From NCBI GenBank assembly GCA_022823605.1, contig JAJEHS010000001.1:248001-312000 (forward strand): a stretch of DNA of 64,000 nucleotides, given 5' to 3'. The position numbers and the translations under genes were made by a program. This document shows, piece by piece, positions 52,672 to 61,804 of this stretch. The stretch comes from Paracoccaceae bacterium (GTDB lineage: Bacteria; Pseudomonadota; Alphaproteobacteria; Rhodobacterales; Rhodobacteraceae). Every line of letters starts with the position of its first letter. Positions within the stretch are counted from its first letter, which is position 1. The notes under the pieces are model-generated. The model was not told where the DNA came from, did not search any database, and worked only from the letters and a program-made list of their open reading frames with translations.

Positions 52672-53298
52672 CTAATCACTGAACAAACGACGCAAGGGCA
52701 GGAATGAACGACGATGATGTCTCGAAGGCCCATACCGCTCTAGTGCCTCCAAATGCTCCCTTGTTCCATAACCCTTGTTGGTATGCCATTTGTAATGGGG
52801 TTCTGCCCGGGCCAACCGATTCATGAGATTATCCCTGTTAACCTTGGCCACAACCGAGGCAGCAGCAATGGAAAGTGATTTCTGATCACCCTTGACAACC
52901 GCAAGACCCTTGCAGGGCAGATTGGGTGGTAATCGATTGCCATCAACCAAGAGGAAATCCGGTGTAACCGGAAGTTCCTCAACCGCAAGAACCATGGCTT
53001 TCAACGAAGCCTGAAGAATGTTGATCCTTTCGATTTCCTCTACGGAGACATGAACAAAGGATACGACTGCCTTTTCCTTGATCTCTTCGTAAATCCTGGT
53101 TCTTTGGAGGGGTGTCAACTTTTTCGAATCATCAAGATCTGCCGGAAAATCTTCCGTCCTGAACATGACCGCACCAGCCGTTACCGGCCCGGCGATACAA
53201 CCTCTCCCGGCTTCATCAACACCTACAACGACCTTGTGTCCTGCCAGAATATATTTCTTCTCCAGCTGGAAATCCGGTGTCAAAGGGTTTTCGTTCAA
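52672..53298 (-). CDS. rnhB: Ribonuclease HII
   Basis: 208 residues starting at a TTG (53298) that overlaps the DUF2783 stop by TTGA and follows GGAGAAGGA; the frame continues to another TTG at 53325, which I reject because the strong site sits just before 53298. Catalytic acids are visible: VVVGVDEAGRGCIAGPV (DEAGRG), LDDSKKLTP and the later DFLLVDGNRLP. It removes ribonucleotides misincorporated in DNA. The C-terminal part has YKWHTNKGYGTREHLEAL. Its coupling to the homogentisate island by overlap looks accidental. Confidence 0.94.
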   Translation of the reverse strand: MNENPLTPDFQLEKKYILAGHKVVVGVDEAGRGCIAGPVTAGAVMFRTEDFPADLDDSKKLTPLQRTRIYEEIKEKAVVSFVHVSVEEIERINILQASLKAMVLAVEELPVTPDFLLVDGNRLPPNLPCKGLAVVKGDQKSLSIAAASVVAKVNRDNLMNRLARAEPHYKWHTNKGYGTREHLEALERYGPSRHHRRSFLPLRRLFSD

Positions 53299-53501
53299 TC
53301 TTCCTTCTCCAGAGCCTGCTGACAAGTATTCAGGATTTCAGAAATTTTCTCATTGTCCCTGACTTGATCGCAAAGGGAAATTACGACCATGATGGCAAAT
53401 TCCATTCTTTTTGATTCATCAACCGCTTCAAAAGCCTCCAACAGGTTCTGATAGATTTCATCCACACTGGTTTGTGGTTGTTTGCTTGCTTTTGACCTCA
53501 T
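53295..53501 (-). CDS. DUF2783 small protein (candidate MhaB-like coupling protein)
   Basis: 68 residues from the ATG at 53501, overlapping the flavin hydroxylase stop (ATGA). It is all helical and acidic (VDEIYQNLLEAFEAVDESKRMEF, MVVISLCDQVRDNEKISEILN), with no membrane span. It resembles DUF2783 proteins, which occur beside FAD hydroxylases. In Pseudomonas putida 3-hydroxyphenylacetate 6-hydroxylase is a flavoprotein MhaA plus a tiny coupling protein MhaB; this pair has the same layout. Family and role are inferred from size, position and pattern, not proven. Confidence 0.7.
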   Translation of the reverse strand: MRSKASKQPQTSVDEIYQNLLEAFEAVDESKRMEFAIMVVISLCDQVRDNEKISEILNTCQQALEKED

Positions 53502-55054
53502 TGGTCCAATCCCCAAATGCGATTGCTTTCATGTCTTAGGTGTGTCGGCTTGACTTCAAGCCACCTACTGGCAATAACCTGATCCGGCCGAATAAGATAT
53601 GTTGCCTTCTCGTTCTCACCAAGATATCTGGTCCGGATAAATTCATTGGCTGTCACACATACCTTTCTCAACCCGTCAATCTCAGGGATTTCGGTATTGA
53701 TACCAAATAAGGTCACATATTTTCCAAACTTGTCGAGTAGCCATGTATCATCTTCCAGGTGAGCATCGGGCGCAACCGAACCAGGCCTTGAAATCGATGG
53801 CAACTCGGGTGCCGGATCCTCGAATCCCGGATAAATTGCCGGAACCGACAATCGACCGGGATTGATCCAGTTTCTGGCAAAGGATGCAACCCTTGTCAAT
53901 TTGAATAGCTGATCTCGAAACATCCTCTCGACACCATCGGAAGGTGTCATGAATTTGGTCGTTCTGGTCGAATGGGCAATGTTTTCGTCGGAAGCATATA
54001 CTCTTTCGCTATTGTACGTTTCGAGTAGGGATTCAGGAGACCGACCCTTGATGATCGCTGCCAGTTTCCAGCCCAGATTATCCACATCCTGTAATCCACC
54101 ATTTCCTCCCCTGGCCCCAAACGGGGAAACAACATGAGCCGAATCTCCCGCGAAAATGACTCGGCCATGGACAAACCTCTCCAGCCGGCGGCATTGAAAG
54201 GTATAGACGGATACCCAATCTATTTTGAAATCACTGGTGCCCACAACTTTTCTGATCCGAGGAATTACCCTTTCAGGCTGCTTTTCCAACTCGGGGTCTG
54301 CATCCCATCCCAGTTGAAGATCAATGCGATAAATATTGTCCGGCTGTTTGTGCAAAAGAGCCGATTGGCCTTCATGAAAAACTGGTTCAAACCAAAAACG
54401 CCGTTCAGGTGGAAAATCCTGGTGCATCTCTATGTCGGCAATAAGAAATCTTTCCTCAAACAATTCCCCAACGAAATCCAGCCCCAGCTGTCTTCTGACA
54501 GTTGAACGTACCCCATCACAGGCTATCAGATAATCGGTTTCGAGATGATAATCCCCAACCGGGGTGGATATGTCGATACTCACACTGTCCCGATTCCCTT
54601 GAATTGCTTCTACCCTGTTTTGAAATCGCAAGTCAATCAGTTCCAGGGATTGTGATCTGGCAATCAGGTACTCTTCGACATAATATTGCTGTAGGTTTAC
54701 AAATGCCGGGTATTTGTGCCCCTCTTCGGGAAGAAGATCGAAATTGAACAACTCCTGATCCCGATGATAGGTCCTGCCGACCTTCCACATAACCCCTTTG
54801 GCAAGGGCCTTGTCACCAATTCCCAGACGATCGAATATTTCCAGCGATCGTTTTGACCAGCAAATTGCCTTTGATCCGGTTGAAACCCTATTGCCATCAT
54901 CAAGAATAACCGAAGGAATGTCATGGTTGGCCAATTCAATCGCCATGGCCAGCCCAATTGGTCCGGCACCCACTATCACAACTTTCTTGGAGGGTTCCCT
55001 GCTGTCAAGTCCCGGTGGAGGGATAAACGGGTATTCCTTGGCTTGTTGAGGCAT
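53498..55054 (-). CDS. FAD-dependent aromatic hydroxylase, MhaA/MhpA-like
   Basis: 518 residues. Flavin motifs of class A monooxygenases: KVVIVGAGPIGLAMAIELANH (GxGxxG), the DG fingerprint IACDGVRSTVRRQLG, and RVIFAGDSAHVVSPFGARGGNGGLQDVDNLGWKLAA (GD motif). The most similar known enzymes are hydroxylases of phenylacetate or phenylpropionate phenols. In this homogentisate cluster, hydroxylation of 3-hydroxyphenylacetate to homogentisate is the natural hypothesis. It is encoded just after the metallo-hydrolase at 55081, with 26 bases between. The start ATG at 55054 lies early in the family-normal N-terminus. Confidence 0.88.
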   Translation of the reverse strand: MPQQAKEYPFIPPPGLDSREPSKKVVIVGAGPIGLAMAIELANHDIPSVILDDGNRVSTGSKAICWSKRSLEIFDRLGIGDKALAKGVMWKVGRTYHRDQELFNFDLLPEEGHKYPAFVNLQQYYVEEYLIARSQSLELIDLRFQNRVEAIQGNRDSVSIDISTPVGDYHLETDYLIACDGVRSTVRRQLGLDFVGELFEERFLIADIEMHQDFPPERRFWFEPVFHEGQSALLHKQPDNIYRIDLQLGWDADPELEKQPERVIPRIRKVVGTSDFKIDWVSVYTFQCRRLERFVHGRVIFAGDSAHVVSPFGARGGNGGLQDVDNLGWKLAAIIKGRSPESLLETYNSERVYASDENIAHSTRTTKFMTPSDGVERMFRDQLFKLTRVASFARNWINPGRLSVPAIYPGFEDPAPELPSISRPGSVAPDAHLEDDTWLLDKFGKYVTLFGINTEIPEIDGLRKVCVTANEFIRTRYLGENEKATYLIRPDQVIASRWLEVKPTHLRHESNRIWGLDQ

Positions 55055-55080
55055 GGTTGGAAAAGTCCGAAATCTTCAAT

Positions 55081-56037
55081 TTATCCCTGAAGTTTACTCC
55101 ACATTTCAAGATCACGTTCAGCTGTCCAGATCCTTGGTGTATCTATACCCCGAGCCTCATCATATGCACGAGCCACATTAAACGGCAGGCAATGTTCATA
55201 AATGGCATAATCACTGAAACGAGAATCACAATTGGCCCTGACCTCATCCCAAGCTTCTTTCAGGGTCCCGTTGCGGGAAGCAACCCTGACAACAGGCAAA
55301 TAGGTGGCATCAAGAAACTCCCTTGTGCCATCAAGTCCGGCAGCAACCATATTCGATCCCGTCAAGGCATCCCCCCTGCCCGGTGCAATAGCTTCGGGCT
55401 GGTAACTTTCAACCACATCAAGGGTATCCTGCCAATCCTCGAAATGGCCGTCACCACAATAACAGGCCGATTTATATTCGACAATGTCTCCCGTAAACAT
55501 GACCTGCTCATCTGGTACCCAGACAACCGCATCCCCAGCTGTGTGGGCTCGCCCGAATTGCATGATCTCGACCTTTCTGTTCCCCAGGTAAACCGTCATC
55601 CTGCCATTGAAAGTCGTCGTGGGCCAAGTCAGGCCTGGAATCGATTCATGGCCCTCAAACAGTCTTGGAAACCTGTTGAATTCACTGTCCCAATCCTCCT
55701 GTCCCCTTTCTACCACCATTCCCCTGGCGGTTTCGGACATGATGATTTGCTGGGCATTGAAAGCTGCCGCACCGAGAACCCTGACAGCATGATAATGGGT
55801 TAGAACGAGGTGTGTGATCGGTTTGTCGGTTACCTTTTGAATTTCTTCAATTACCTTGGAAGCCAGCCTCGGGGTTGCCTGGGCCTCAATCACCATTACG
55901 GAATCATCTCCGACAATTACCCCAGAATTGGGATCCCCTTCGGCAGTAAAGGCATACAAACCTCTGCCGATTTCGGTAAAACTCGTTTTTTTCTCGCCAA
56001 GATCACTTCGTGATGCAAATTCTTTAGCCATGTTCAT
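55081..56037 (-). CDS. Metallo-beta-lactamase-fold protein with altered metal motif
   Basis: 318 residues. The MBL fold is clear: GVIVGDDSVMVIEAQATPR, ITHLVLTHYHAVRVLGA, GRAHTAGDAVVWVPDEQVMFTGDIVEY. The usual HxHxDH motif reads HYHAVR here: the Asp is Val and the last His is Arg. The rest, including GDI and a later AGRGDAL, is kept. Similar proteins in other homogentisate clusters seem to have the same motif, so it is a family trait rather than decay. The start overlaps the fumarylacetoacetase stop (ATGA). Substrate unknown. Confidence 0.85.
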   Translation of the reverse strand: MNMAKEFASRSDLGEKKTSFTEIGRGLYAFTAEGDPNSGVIVGDDSVMVIEAQATPRLASKVIEEIQKVTDKPITHLVLTHYHAVRVLGAAAFNAQQIIMSETARGMVVERGQEDWDSEFNRFPRLFEGHESIPGLTWPTTTFNGRMTVYLGNRKVEIMQFGRAHTAGDAVVWVPDEQVMFTGDIVEYKSACYCGDGHFEDWQDTLDVVESYQPEAIAPGRGDALTGSNMVAAGLDGTREFLDATYLPVVRVASRNGTLKEAWDEVRANCDSRFSDYAIYEHCLPFNVARAYDEARGIDTPRIWTAERDLEMWSKLQG

Positions 56038-57041
56038 CTCTCATATTTCTTTACGGTTTGCTTGATCGAACCAAATATAGATTGCCCCTCCATATCGTCC
56101 ATCCAGATTTCAACAGTATCCCCAAATTTAAGGAATGGTGTCCGGGGCTTCCCTTCATTTATGGTTTCTACAGTTCTGATTTCCGAAATGCAGGAATATC
56201 CTACCCCACCTTCGGATATTGATTTGCCGGGCCCTCCATCCAGCTTGTTGGAAATCGTTCCCGAACCGATAACCGTTCCAGCAGCCAATTCCCTGGTCTT
56301 GGCAGCATGGGCAATCAGCTGGAAGAAATTGAACGTCATGTCAACGCCAACATTGGCCCGTCCGAAGGGTTGGTTGTTGATATCCACCGACAAGGGAAGA
56401 TGTATCGTGCCCCTGGACCATGATTCAATCTCGTCAGGGGTAACCGCAACCGGTGAAAATGCCGTCGCGGGCTTGGACTGGAAAAAACCAAAACCCTTTC
56501 CCAGCTCGGCTGGAATCAGATTTCTTAAACTGACATCATTGACCAGCATGATCAACCGAATATACCCGGGTGCTTCCTCCGGTGTTATACCCATTGGTAC
56601 CTTGTCCACGATGACTGCAACTTCTGCTTCCAAATCAATGCCCCAACTCTCTTCAAGCAGTTCAATCGGTCCATGTGGTGTGTAAAAACTGTCGGAGCCT
56701 CCCTGATACATCAGTGGATCGACAAAGAAGGAATCAGGAACCTTGGCATTTCTGGCTTTTCTGACTAACTCGACATGGTTCAAATATGCCGATCCATCAG
56801 CCCATTGATATGCTCTGGGCAAGGGTGAATAGACCTTTGTAGGATTGAATTCCTGACCAAAATCACCTTTCTCCAAATCATCTGCCAAAACTTCCAGCTG
56901 TGGCCCGATTTGCTGCCAGTTGTCCAATGCAGCCTGCAGGGTTGGGGCAATGCCAGTAGCATCAGCATAAGTCCGCAAGTCCCTGGCTACAACAGCCAGT
57001 TGACCGTCGAGGGTTCCGTCATTTAATGAAGCTAGTTTCAC
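56034..57041 (-). CDS. fahA: Fumarylacetoacetase
   Basis: 335 residues from a GTG at 57041 preceded by AGGAGA at 7 bases; a longer frame to 57077 would run inside the upstream gene. The mature start KLASLNDGTLDGQLAVVARDL matches the bacterial fumarylacetoacetase N-terminal domain. The C-terminal FAH core has LEAEVAVIVDKVPMG, FFQSKPATAFSPVAVTPDE and GTVIGSGTISN. It hydrolyses fumarylacetoacetate to fumarate and acetoacetate, the last step of the homogentisate route. Neighbouring hmgA and maiA confirm it. Confidence 0.93.
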   Translation of the reverse strand: MKLASLNDGTLDGQLAVVARDLRTYADATGIAPTLQAALDNWQQIGPQLEVLADDLEKGDFGQEFNPTKVYSPLPRAYQWADGSAYLNHVELVRKARNAKVPDSFFVDPLMYQGGSDSFYTPHGPIELLEESWGIDLEAEVAVIVDKVPMGITPEEAPGYIRLIMLVNDVSLRNLIPAELGKGFGFFQSKPATAFSPVAVTPDEIESWSRGTIHLPLSVDINNQPFGRANVGVDMTFNFFQLIAHAAKTRELAAGTVIGSGTISNKLDGGPGKSISEGGVGYSCISEIRTVETINEGKPRTPFLKFGDTVEIWMDDMEGQSIFGSIKQTVKKYER

Positions 57042-57042
57042 T

Positions 57043-57897
57043 CTATTGTCTCCTGATCTCCAAACCGTCTCTGGCAATCACGGTTTTTCCCTTCCATGTC
57101 TTGGCAATTTCGTCCAACCATTCCTGTTCATTGATACCCTTTGGAGTAACAGGTACCAAATGGTTCAACACCAATAATTCAACCCCTGCACCATGGGCAA
57201 TCCTGCCGACATCCTCAACCGTCGTATGACTTGCAAACAGATGCTTTTCCAGGCTTTTGGCACTATTGGTAATCCTTATCAACTCCTCGATACCACTTGC
57301 CAGCATGGCCTCATGAATCAGTATGTCACTTCCCCGGGCAAATTCCATTAAGGGTGTAAAATAGGCCGTATCCGCTCCAAAAGTTACCTTCCACCCACCA
57401 TGTTCCATTTTCAGGGCATAACATTCTTCTACCGGTGGATGTGGCACTTTCAGGGCAGTTACCCGAGGAGTATCTGCCAGCACCAACCCTTCTCCATATT
57501 CCCTGATCAGTACCAACTCCCGCAAATCCGGTCGTCCTTCGTCATCAATTCTAAGATCTATATCGAATTGGAGTGATTGATAGAAATGATCAAGATATTC
57601 CGTTGTACCTGCCGGGCCGAAAATCGTGATTCGTTTGTTCAGATTGGTTGTCCAAGCAGTATGAAGGAGAGGACCAAGTTCCAGAATATGATCAGAATGC
57701 AAATGGGTTATAAAGATATAATCTATCTCAGCAAGTTTGATGCCGGCATCCACCAATCTTGAAGTAACCCCCAGACCACAATCGACCACACAAACCTTGC
57801 CTGCGATCTCAAGGAGATTGGATGTAGGCATTCTTGTCGTTGTTCTCAGGGATGGCCCACCCTTGGACCCCAATATTACCAATCTGTCGACCGTCAC
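57043..57897 (-). CDS. RNase Z-like metallo-beta-lactamase-fold hydrolase
   Basis: 284 residues from a GTG at 57897 with GAGGA about 7 bases upstream. It has the intact metal motif ITHLHSDHILELG, the GADTAYF region, LIHEAM, and a late HTTVEDVGRIA, the pattern of the RNase Z/ElaC-like subgroup. The active site is complete, unlike the protein at 55081. It is placed between hmgA and fahA, so it is probably a hydrolase for a side product such as a lactone; a tRNA role is unlikely. Confidence 0.85.
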   Translation of the reverse strand: MTVDRLVILGSKGGPSLRTTTRMPTSNLLEIAGKVCVVDCGLGVTSRLVDAGIKLAEIDYIFITHLHSDHILELGPLLHTAWTTNLNKRITIFGPAGTTEYLDHFYQSLQFDIDLRIDDEGRPDLRELVLIREYGEGLVLADTPRVTALKVPHPPVEECYALKMEHGGWKVTFGADTAYFTPLMEFARGSDILIHEAMLASGIEELIRITNSAKSLEKHLFASHTTVEDVGRIAHGAGVELLVLNHLVPVTPKGINEQEWLDEIAKTWKGKTVIARDGLEIRRQ

Positions 57898-57931
57898 TTG
57901 TCTTTCCTCAGGAAAATATCTTGGATATGGA

Positions 57932-59284
57932 TCAGGGTTTTCCCGAGAAATTCTTCTCTAGGGAACCCCAGCAGTCAATATAATCAGTTTGAAGTTGAGC
58001 TTCAAATGCTGCAAATTCCGTCAAATGTTGCGGGAACCTTGTCTCGAACATGAAACTCATGGTATTTTCGAGTTTCGAGGGTTTCAGATTGACTGTCGTG
58101 GCTGCTTCAAATGCCTCCTTATCGGGTCCATGGGGAAGCATCATATTGTGCAGACTCATGCCTCCAGGAACAAACCCCTCGGGCTTGGCATCATATATAC
58201 CATGAATATTGCCCATGAGTTCCGACATGATATTCTTGTGATACCAGGGTGGACGAAAGGTATGCTCGGCAACATTCCATCTATCCCTGAACAGAATGAA
58301 ATCAATATTGGCCGTACCTGCAAAACCCGATGGTGCGGTCAGAACCGTATAGATGGAGGGATCAGGATGATCGAATAAAATGGCACCCACCGGTGAAAAT
58401 GTTCGCAGATCATATTTACAGGGCGCATAGTTTCCATGCCAGGCAACAACATCTAGCGGGGACTGGCCAATGGTGCTGGCATGAAAGGCACCACACCATT
58501 TCACAACCATTCTGGAAGGTATTTCCCTATCCTCGAAGGCTGCCACGGGAGTCTTGAAATCCCTCGGGTTGGCTAGACAATTGGCACCGATCGGACCCCT
58601 GTTGGGTAAATCGAATTTCGAACTGTAATTCTCACAGACAAACCCTCTGGCGGGACCGGAAAGCACTTCCACCCGAATTACCATTCCCCTTGGAATAATG
58701 GCTATTTCCTGTGGTTGCAAATCAATGATGCCCAATTCGGTACAAAATCGTAATTTCCCCTGTTGGGGCACTATCAGCATTTCCGAATCAGCTGAATAGA
58801 AATATTCATCCTCCATTGATTCGGTAATAACATACACATGGGCGGCCATTCCGGTTTGGGTATTGACATCACCAGCGGTGGTCATGGTTTTCATGCCGGT
58901 CAGAAAGGTTGTCGGACTATCCTCGATGGGAAGCGGATTCCATCGGTATTGACCAAGAGATATTATATCATCATTAATGTTGGGGGCCGTTTTCCAATAG
59001 GGCAATTCAATTTTTTCATATCTCGTTGAATGGCGAACCGAGGGTCTGATCCGATAGCACCATGTTCGTTCATTCTGCCCCCGGGGTGCGGTAAAGGGTG
59101 TTCCTGACAATTGCTCGGCATATAAGCCATATCTACAATTCTGGGGACTGTTCTGTCCCTGGGGGAGAGCACCCGGCAATGCTTCGGTCTCAAAATCATT
59201 TCCAAATCCGGGCATATAGTCTTCTGCTGACCTGTCCCGGGTTTGATTTGTCAATTTATGCTTTCCATCCAAAAATTGATCCAT
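57932..59284 (-). CDS. hmgA: Homogentisate 1,2-dioxygenase
   Basis: 450 residues, full length. Landmarks are [54 protein letters not shown], then [17 protein letters not shown] with an iron-ligand region, [16 protein letters not shown] and [11 protein letters not shown]. It opens homogentisate to maleylacetoacetate. Its promoter has a TATAAT -10 and overlaps the palindrome at 59326-59349, so the divergent MarR regulator probably represses it. Confidence 0.97.
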   Translation of the reverse strand: MDQFLDGKHKLTNQTRDRSAEDYMPGFGNDFETEALPGALPQGQNSPQNCRYGLYAEQLSGTPFTAPRGQNERTWCYRIRPSVRHSTRYEKIELPYWKTAPNINDDIISLGQYRWNPLPIEDSPTTFLTGMKTMTTAGDVNTQTGMAAHVYVITESMEDEYFYSADSEMLIVPQQGKLRFCTELGIIDLQPQEIAIIPRGMVIRVEVLSGPARGFVCENYSSKFDLPNRGPIGANCLANPRDFKTPVAAFEDREIPSRMVVKWCGAFHASTIGQSPLDVVAWHGNYAPCKYDLRTFSPVGAILFDHPDPSIYTVLTAPSGFAGTANIDFILFRDRWNVAEHTFRPPWYHKNIMSELMGNIHGIYDAKPEGFVPGGMSLHNMMLPHGPDKEAFEAATTVNLKPSKLENTMSFMFETRFPQHLTEFAAFEAQLQTDYIDCWGSLEKNFSGKP

Positions 59285-59315
59285 TTTTTTGGTCCTAATT
59301 TTGCCAACTGTTAAA

Positions 59316-59343
59316 ATTATAGTCTAATTAGTTGCAGTTGCAA
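59316..59343 (-). promoter_or_regulatory. Predicted hmgA promoter
   Basis: On the minus strand the -10 hexamer TATAAT (59321-59316) is exact. A -35-like TTGCAA (59343-59338) sits 16 bases upstream and is part of the palindrome. So a regulator on the palindrome would cover the -35 region. The ATG of hmgA is 32 bases from the -10. It is predicted from sequence alone. Confidence 0.65.
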
Positions 59344-59349
59344 CTAATT
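59326..59349. promoter_or_regulatory. MarR operator palindrome between hmgA and marR
   Basis: A perfect 24-base palindrome: arms AATTAGTTGCA and TGCAACTAATT with a 2-base centre GT. It is 42-65 bases from the hmgA start and about 150 bases before the marR gene. It lies over the predicted -35 element of hmgA. An 18-base stretch is identical (on the other strand) to 8340-8357 before tctC. The symmetry is certain; the regulator assignment is inferred from adjacency. Confidence 0.8.
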
Positions 59350-59499
59350 TTATTTGCTTCCGAATATTGTAGAAACAAAAATGAAAAATATTTTCATTGC
59401 TAATTCGAATATATTCTGATCTGGGAGATAAAGGAATATAGATCAAAAGTTACATTGACCGGACAAGATCATAATTTGAAATATTACCCAGATTCTTGT

Positions 59500-59931
59500 A
59501 TGACAGAGTATAATCTATCAAACTTTTTACCTTACCAGGTCAGTGCATTGGCTGGAAAATTAAGCCGTGAACTGGAAAAAAGATATAATCTAGATCACCA
59601 TTTGACCGTACCTGAATGGCGTGTCTTGTTCCACCTGTCCCAATCGGGCATAATCAAAATGAACAAACTACTTATCAAGGTTGACCTGCACAAATCGCGA
59701 GTAAGTAGGGCCTGCAAGCGATTGGAGAATTCCGGTCTGATCAACCGTGAAAATAATCCTGCCGACAAACGGGAAACCTTCCTTTCCCTGACAGGCAAAG
59801 GTGAAAAATTGATGTCCGAGCTCAAGCCCATTGCGGTCCAATATAACGAGAAACTGATTCAACTTCTCGGGAGTGATGGGCCAGCATTTACCAAGGGATT
59901 GAAAGTCCTGCTGGAAAGTGAGGAACCTTGA
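59500..59931 (+). CDS. MarR-family regulator of the homogentisate genes
   Basis: 143 residues from the ATG at 59500; a TTG at 59455 in frame would add 15 residues, and neither has a ribosome site. The winged-helix DNA-binding domain shows LTVPEWRVLFHLSQ, KMNKLLIKVDLHKSRVSRACKRLENSGLINRENNPADKRETFLSLTGKG, the classical MarR reading helix and wing. MarR proteins of aromatic catabolism are released by the substrate or its CoA ester. It lies beside hmgA (divergent) and overlaps maiA (TTGA). The palindromes at 59326 and 8340 are its likely sites. Confidence 0.92.
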   Translation: MTEYNLSNFLPYQVSALAGKLSRELEKRYNLDHHLTVPEWRVLFHLSQSGIIKMNKLLIKVDLHKSRVSRACKRLENSGLINRENNPADKRETFLSLTGKGEKLMSELKPIAVQYNEKLIQLLGSDGPAFTKGLKVLLESEEP

Positions 59932-60560
59932 ATATTACCCTTTATGATTATTGGCGCTCATCGGCTTCCTTCAGGGTACGCATAGCCTTGTATCTCGCAG
60001 GGTTGGAATTCAAAACAATACCTGTTGACCTGATCAATAAGGAAAACCTGAATGAAGAGTATCTGGCCCTGAATCCACAGGGCCTCGTTCCTACATTGTT
60101 GATTGATGATCAGGTCTTGACCCAATCCCTAGCCATCATGGAGTATCTTGATGAAACTGGCCGACTGAACATCCTGCCCGAGAATCCGGTAGATCGTTTA
60201 CGTGTCAAAACACTGTCCTTTGCCATTGCCATGGAGATTCATCCCGTCTGCAATCTTTCTGTAGCAGCTTATGCGGTAGAAGCATCGGACAAACAGATAA
60301 CCATGAATCATTGGATGGAAAAATTTGTACCCAAGGGGTTACAGGCAGTTGAAAAGCTGCTGGCTCATCCCCGAACGGATAAATACTGCCATGGAGACCA
60401 GATTACCATGGCTGATATTTGTCTGGTCCCCCAAGTGTACAATGCCAACCGATGGAATATTCCCTTAGATGACTATCCAAAGATCAGGAGTATAGTGGAA
60501 AATTTAACCGTAATTGAAGCTTTTTCCAAGGCAAGTCCCGAAGAAGCACAAAAGTTGTAA
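59928..60560 (+). CDS. maiA: Maleylacetoacetate isomerase
   Basis: 210 residues beginning at a TTG that shares TTGA with the marR stop. It is a zeta-class glutathione transferase: YDYWRSSASFRVRIALYLAG (SS of the glutathione active site), NPQGLVPTLLIDD, SLAIMEYLDE and YCHGDQITMADICLVPQVYNA. It isomerises maleylacetoacetate to fumarylacetoacetate using glutathione. Its partners HmgA and FahA are on the other side of marR. Confidence 0.95.
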   Translation: MNITLYDYWRSSASFRVRIALYLAGLEFKTIPVDLINKENLNEEYLALNPQGLVPTLLIDDQVLTQSLAIMEYLDETGRLNILPENPVDRLRVKTLSFAIAMEIHPVCNLSVAAYAVEASDKQITMNHWMEKFVPKGLQAVEKLLAHPRTDKYCHGDQITMADICLVPQVYNANRWNIPLDDYPKIRSIVENLTVIEAFSKASPEEAQKL

Positions 60561-60570
60561 GGAAATTGAA

Positions 60571-61764
60571 ATGACTGAGGAAATAGTAATATTGGACGGA
60601 GCAAGAACAGCCATTGGTACATTCGGAGGTTCCTTGTCTTCCCTTACACCGATTGAACTGGGAACCATAGTTTCAAAATCGGCAATGGAAAGATCCGGGA
60701 TTGAAGCAGACAGGATAGGACATGTTGCTTTTGGCCATGTTATCAATACCGAGGCCAAGGACATGTATTTGTCCAGGGTTGCCTCCGTTAATGCCGGTGT
60801 ATCGGAAGAAGTACCAGCCATGAATGTCAACAGACTTTGCGGAAGTGGTGTTCAAGCCATAGTATCAGTAATACAGTCCTTGATGCTTGGAGATGCCGAT
60901 TTTGGACTGGCCGGTGGTTCCGAAAGCATGAGTCGGTCTCCACATACGGTTCCAGACGTCCGTTGGGGCAAGAAAATGGGAAATACCGGGATGGATGACA
61001 TGATGATTGGAGCTCTCAGTTGTCCCTTCGGAACTGGTCATATGGGTGTTACAGCTGAAAATGTGGCTTCGGAATATGGTATTGAACGTTCGTTGCAGGA
61101 TGAATTTGCCCTCGAAAGTCAACAACGCGCAACTACGGCCATCGAAAATGGTTATTTCAAGAGTCAGATTGTACCGGTGGAAGTTAAACAAAGAAGGTCC
61201 ACTGTCGTTTTTGACACTGATGAGCATCCGAAACCGACCTCATACGAGGATTTGGCCAAACTCCGTACCGTATTCAAGAAAGATGGTTCGGTCACGGCCG
61301 GTAATGCATCAGGAATTAATGACGGAGCAGCTGCGGTGGTACTTGCGCGGAAGGAAGCAGCCGACAGGGCTGGCCTGACACCAAAAGCCAGAATCTTGGG
61401 GTACGCACATGCTGGAGTAAAACCTCAAACGATGGGAATCGGGCCTGTACCTGCAACTCAAAATCTGCTGCGGAAAATTGGTGCCAAAATATCTGACTTC
61501 GATGTCATTGAATCGAATGAGGCCTTTGCTGCCCAGGCTTTGGCTGTATCAAATGAGCTCGGACTTGATGCCAAAAAGGTTAATCCCAATGGAGGTGCCA
61601 TTGCATTGGGACATCCGATTGGTGCAACTGGTACGATTATTACCCTCAAGGCCTTGTATGAACTTGAGCGAATCGGTGGCAAAAGGGCCCTGATCACAAT
61701 GTGTATCGGTGGAGGTCAGGGGATTTCCCTGGCAATTGAGAGGATTGAACCTACCAAGCATTAA
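60571..61764 (+). CDS. Acetyl-CoA acetyltransferase / thiolase
   Basis: 397 residues from the ATG at 60571, 10 bases after maiA; the frame continues upstream into maiA and is not used. It has the active Cys in NRLCGSGVQAIVS (about residue 90), the SxS loop GGSESMSRSPH, NEAFAAQALAV, HPIGATG with the second His and the C-terminal CIGGGQGISLAIE. It condenses or cleaves acetoacetyl-CoA. Near fumarylacetoacetase, which releases acetoacetate, it completes conversion to acetyl-CoA after activation. Confidence 0.94.
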   Translation: MTEEIVILDGARTAIGTFGGSLSSLTPIELGTIVSKSAMERSGIEADRIGHVAFGHVINTEAKDMYLSRVASVNAGVSEEVPAMNVNRLCGSGVQAIVSVIQSLMLGDADFGLAGGSESMSRSPHTVPDVRWGKKMGNTGMDDMMIGALSCPFGTGHMGVTAENVASEYGIERSLQDEFALESQQRATTAIENGYFKSQIVPVEVKQRRSTVVFDTDEHPKPTSYEDLAKLRTVFKKDGSVTAGNASGINDGAAAVVLARKEAADRAGLTPKARILGYAHAGVKPQTMGIGPVPATQNLLRKIGAKISDFDVIESNEAFAAQALAVSNELGLDAKKVNPNGGAIALGHPIGATGTIITLKALYELERIGGKRALITMCIGGGQGISLAIERIEPTKH

Positions 61765-61804
61765 AAACGGTAAAACGATTTCCGGGAGTCATCGGGATCG
61801 TGGA

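Noticed and set aside
61773-61802. Imperfect repeat between the convergent thiolase and HD genes
   Set aside because: Only five clean pairs plus wobble pairs and no T-run on either strand.
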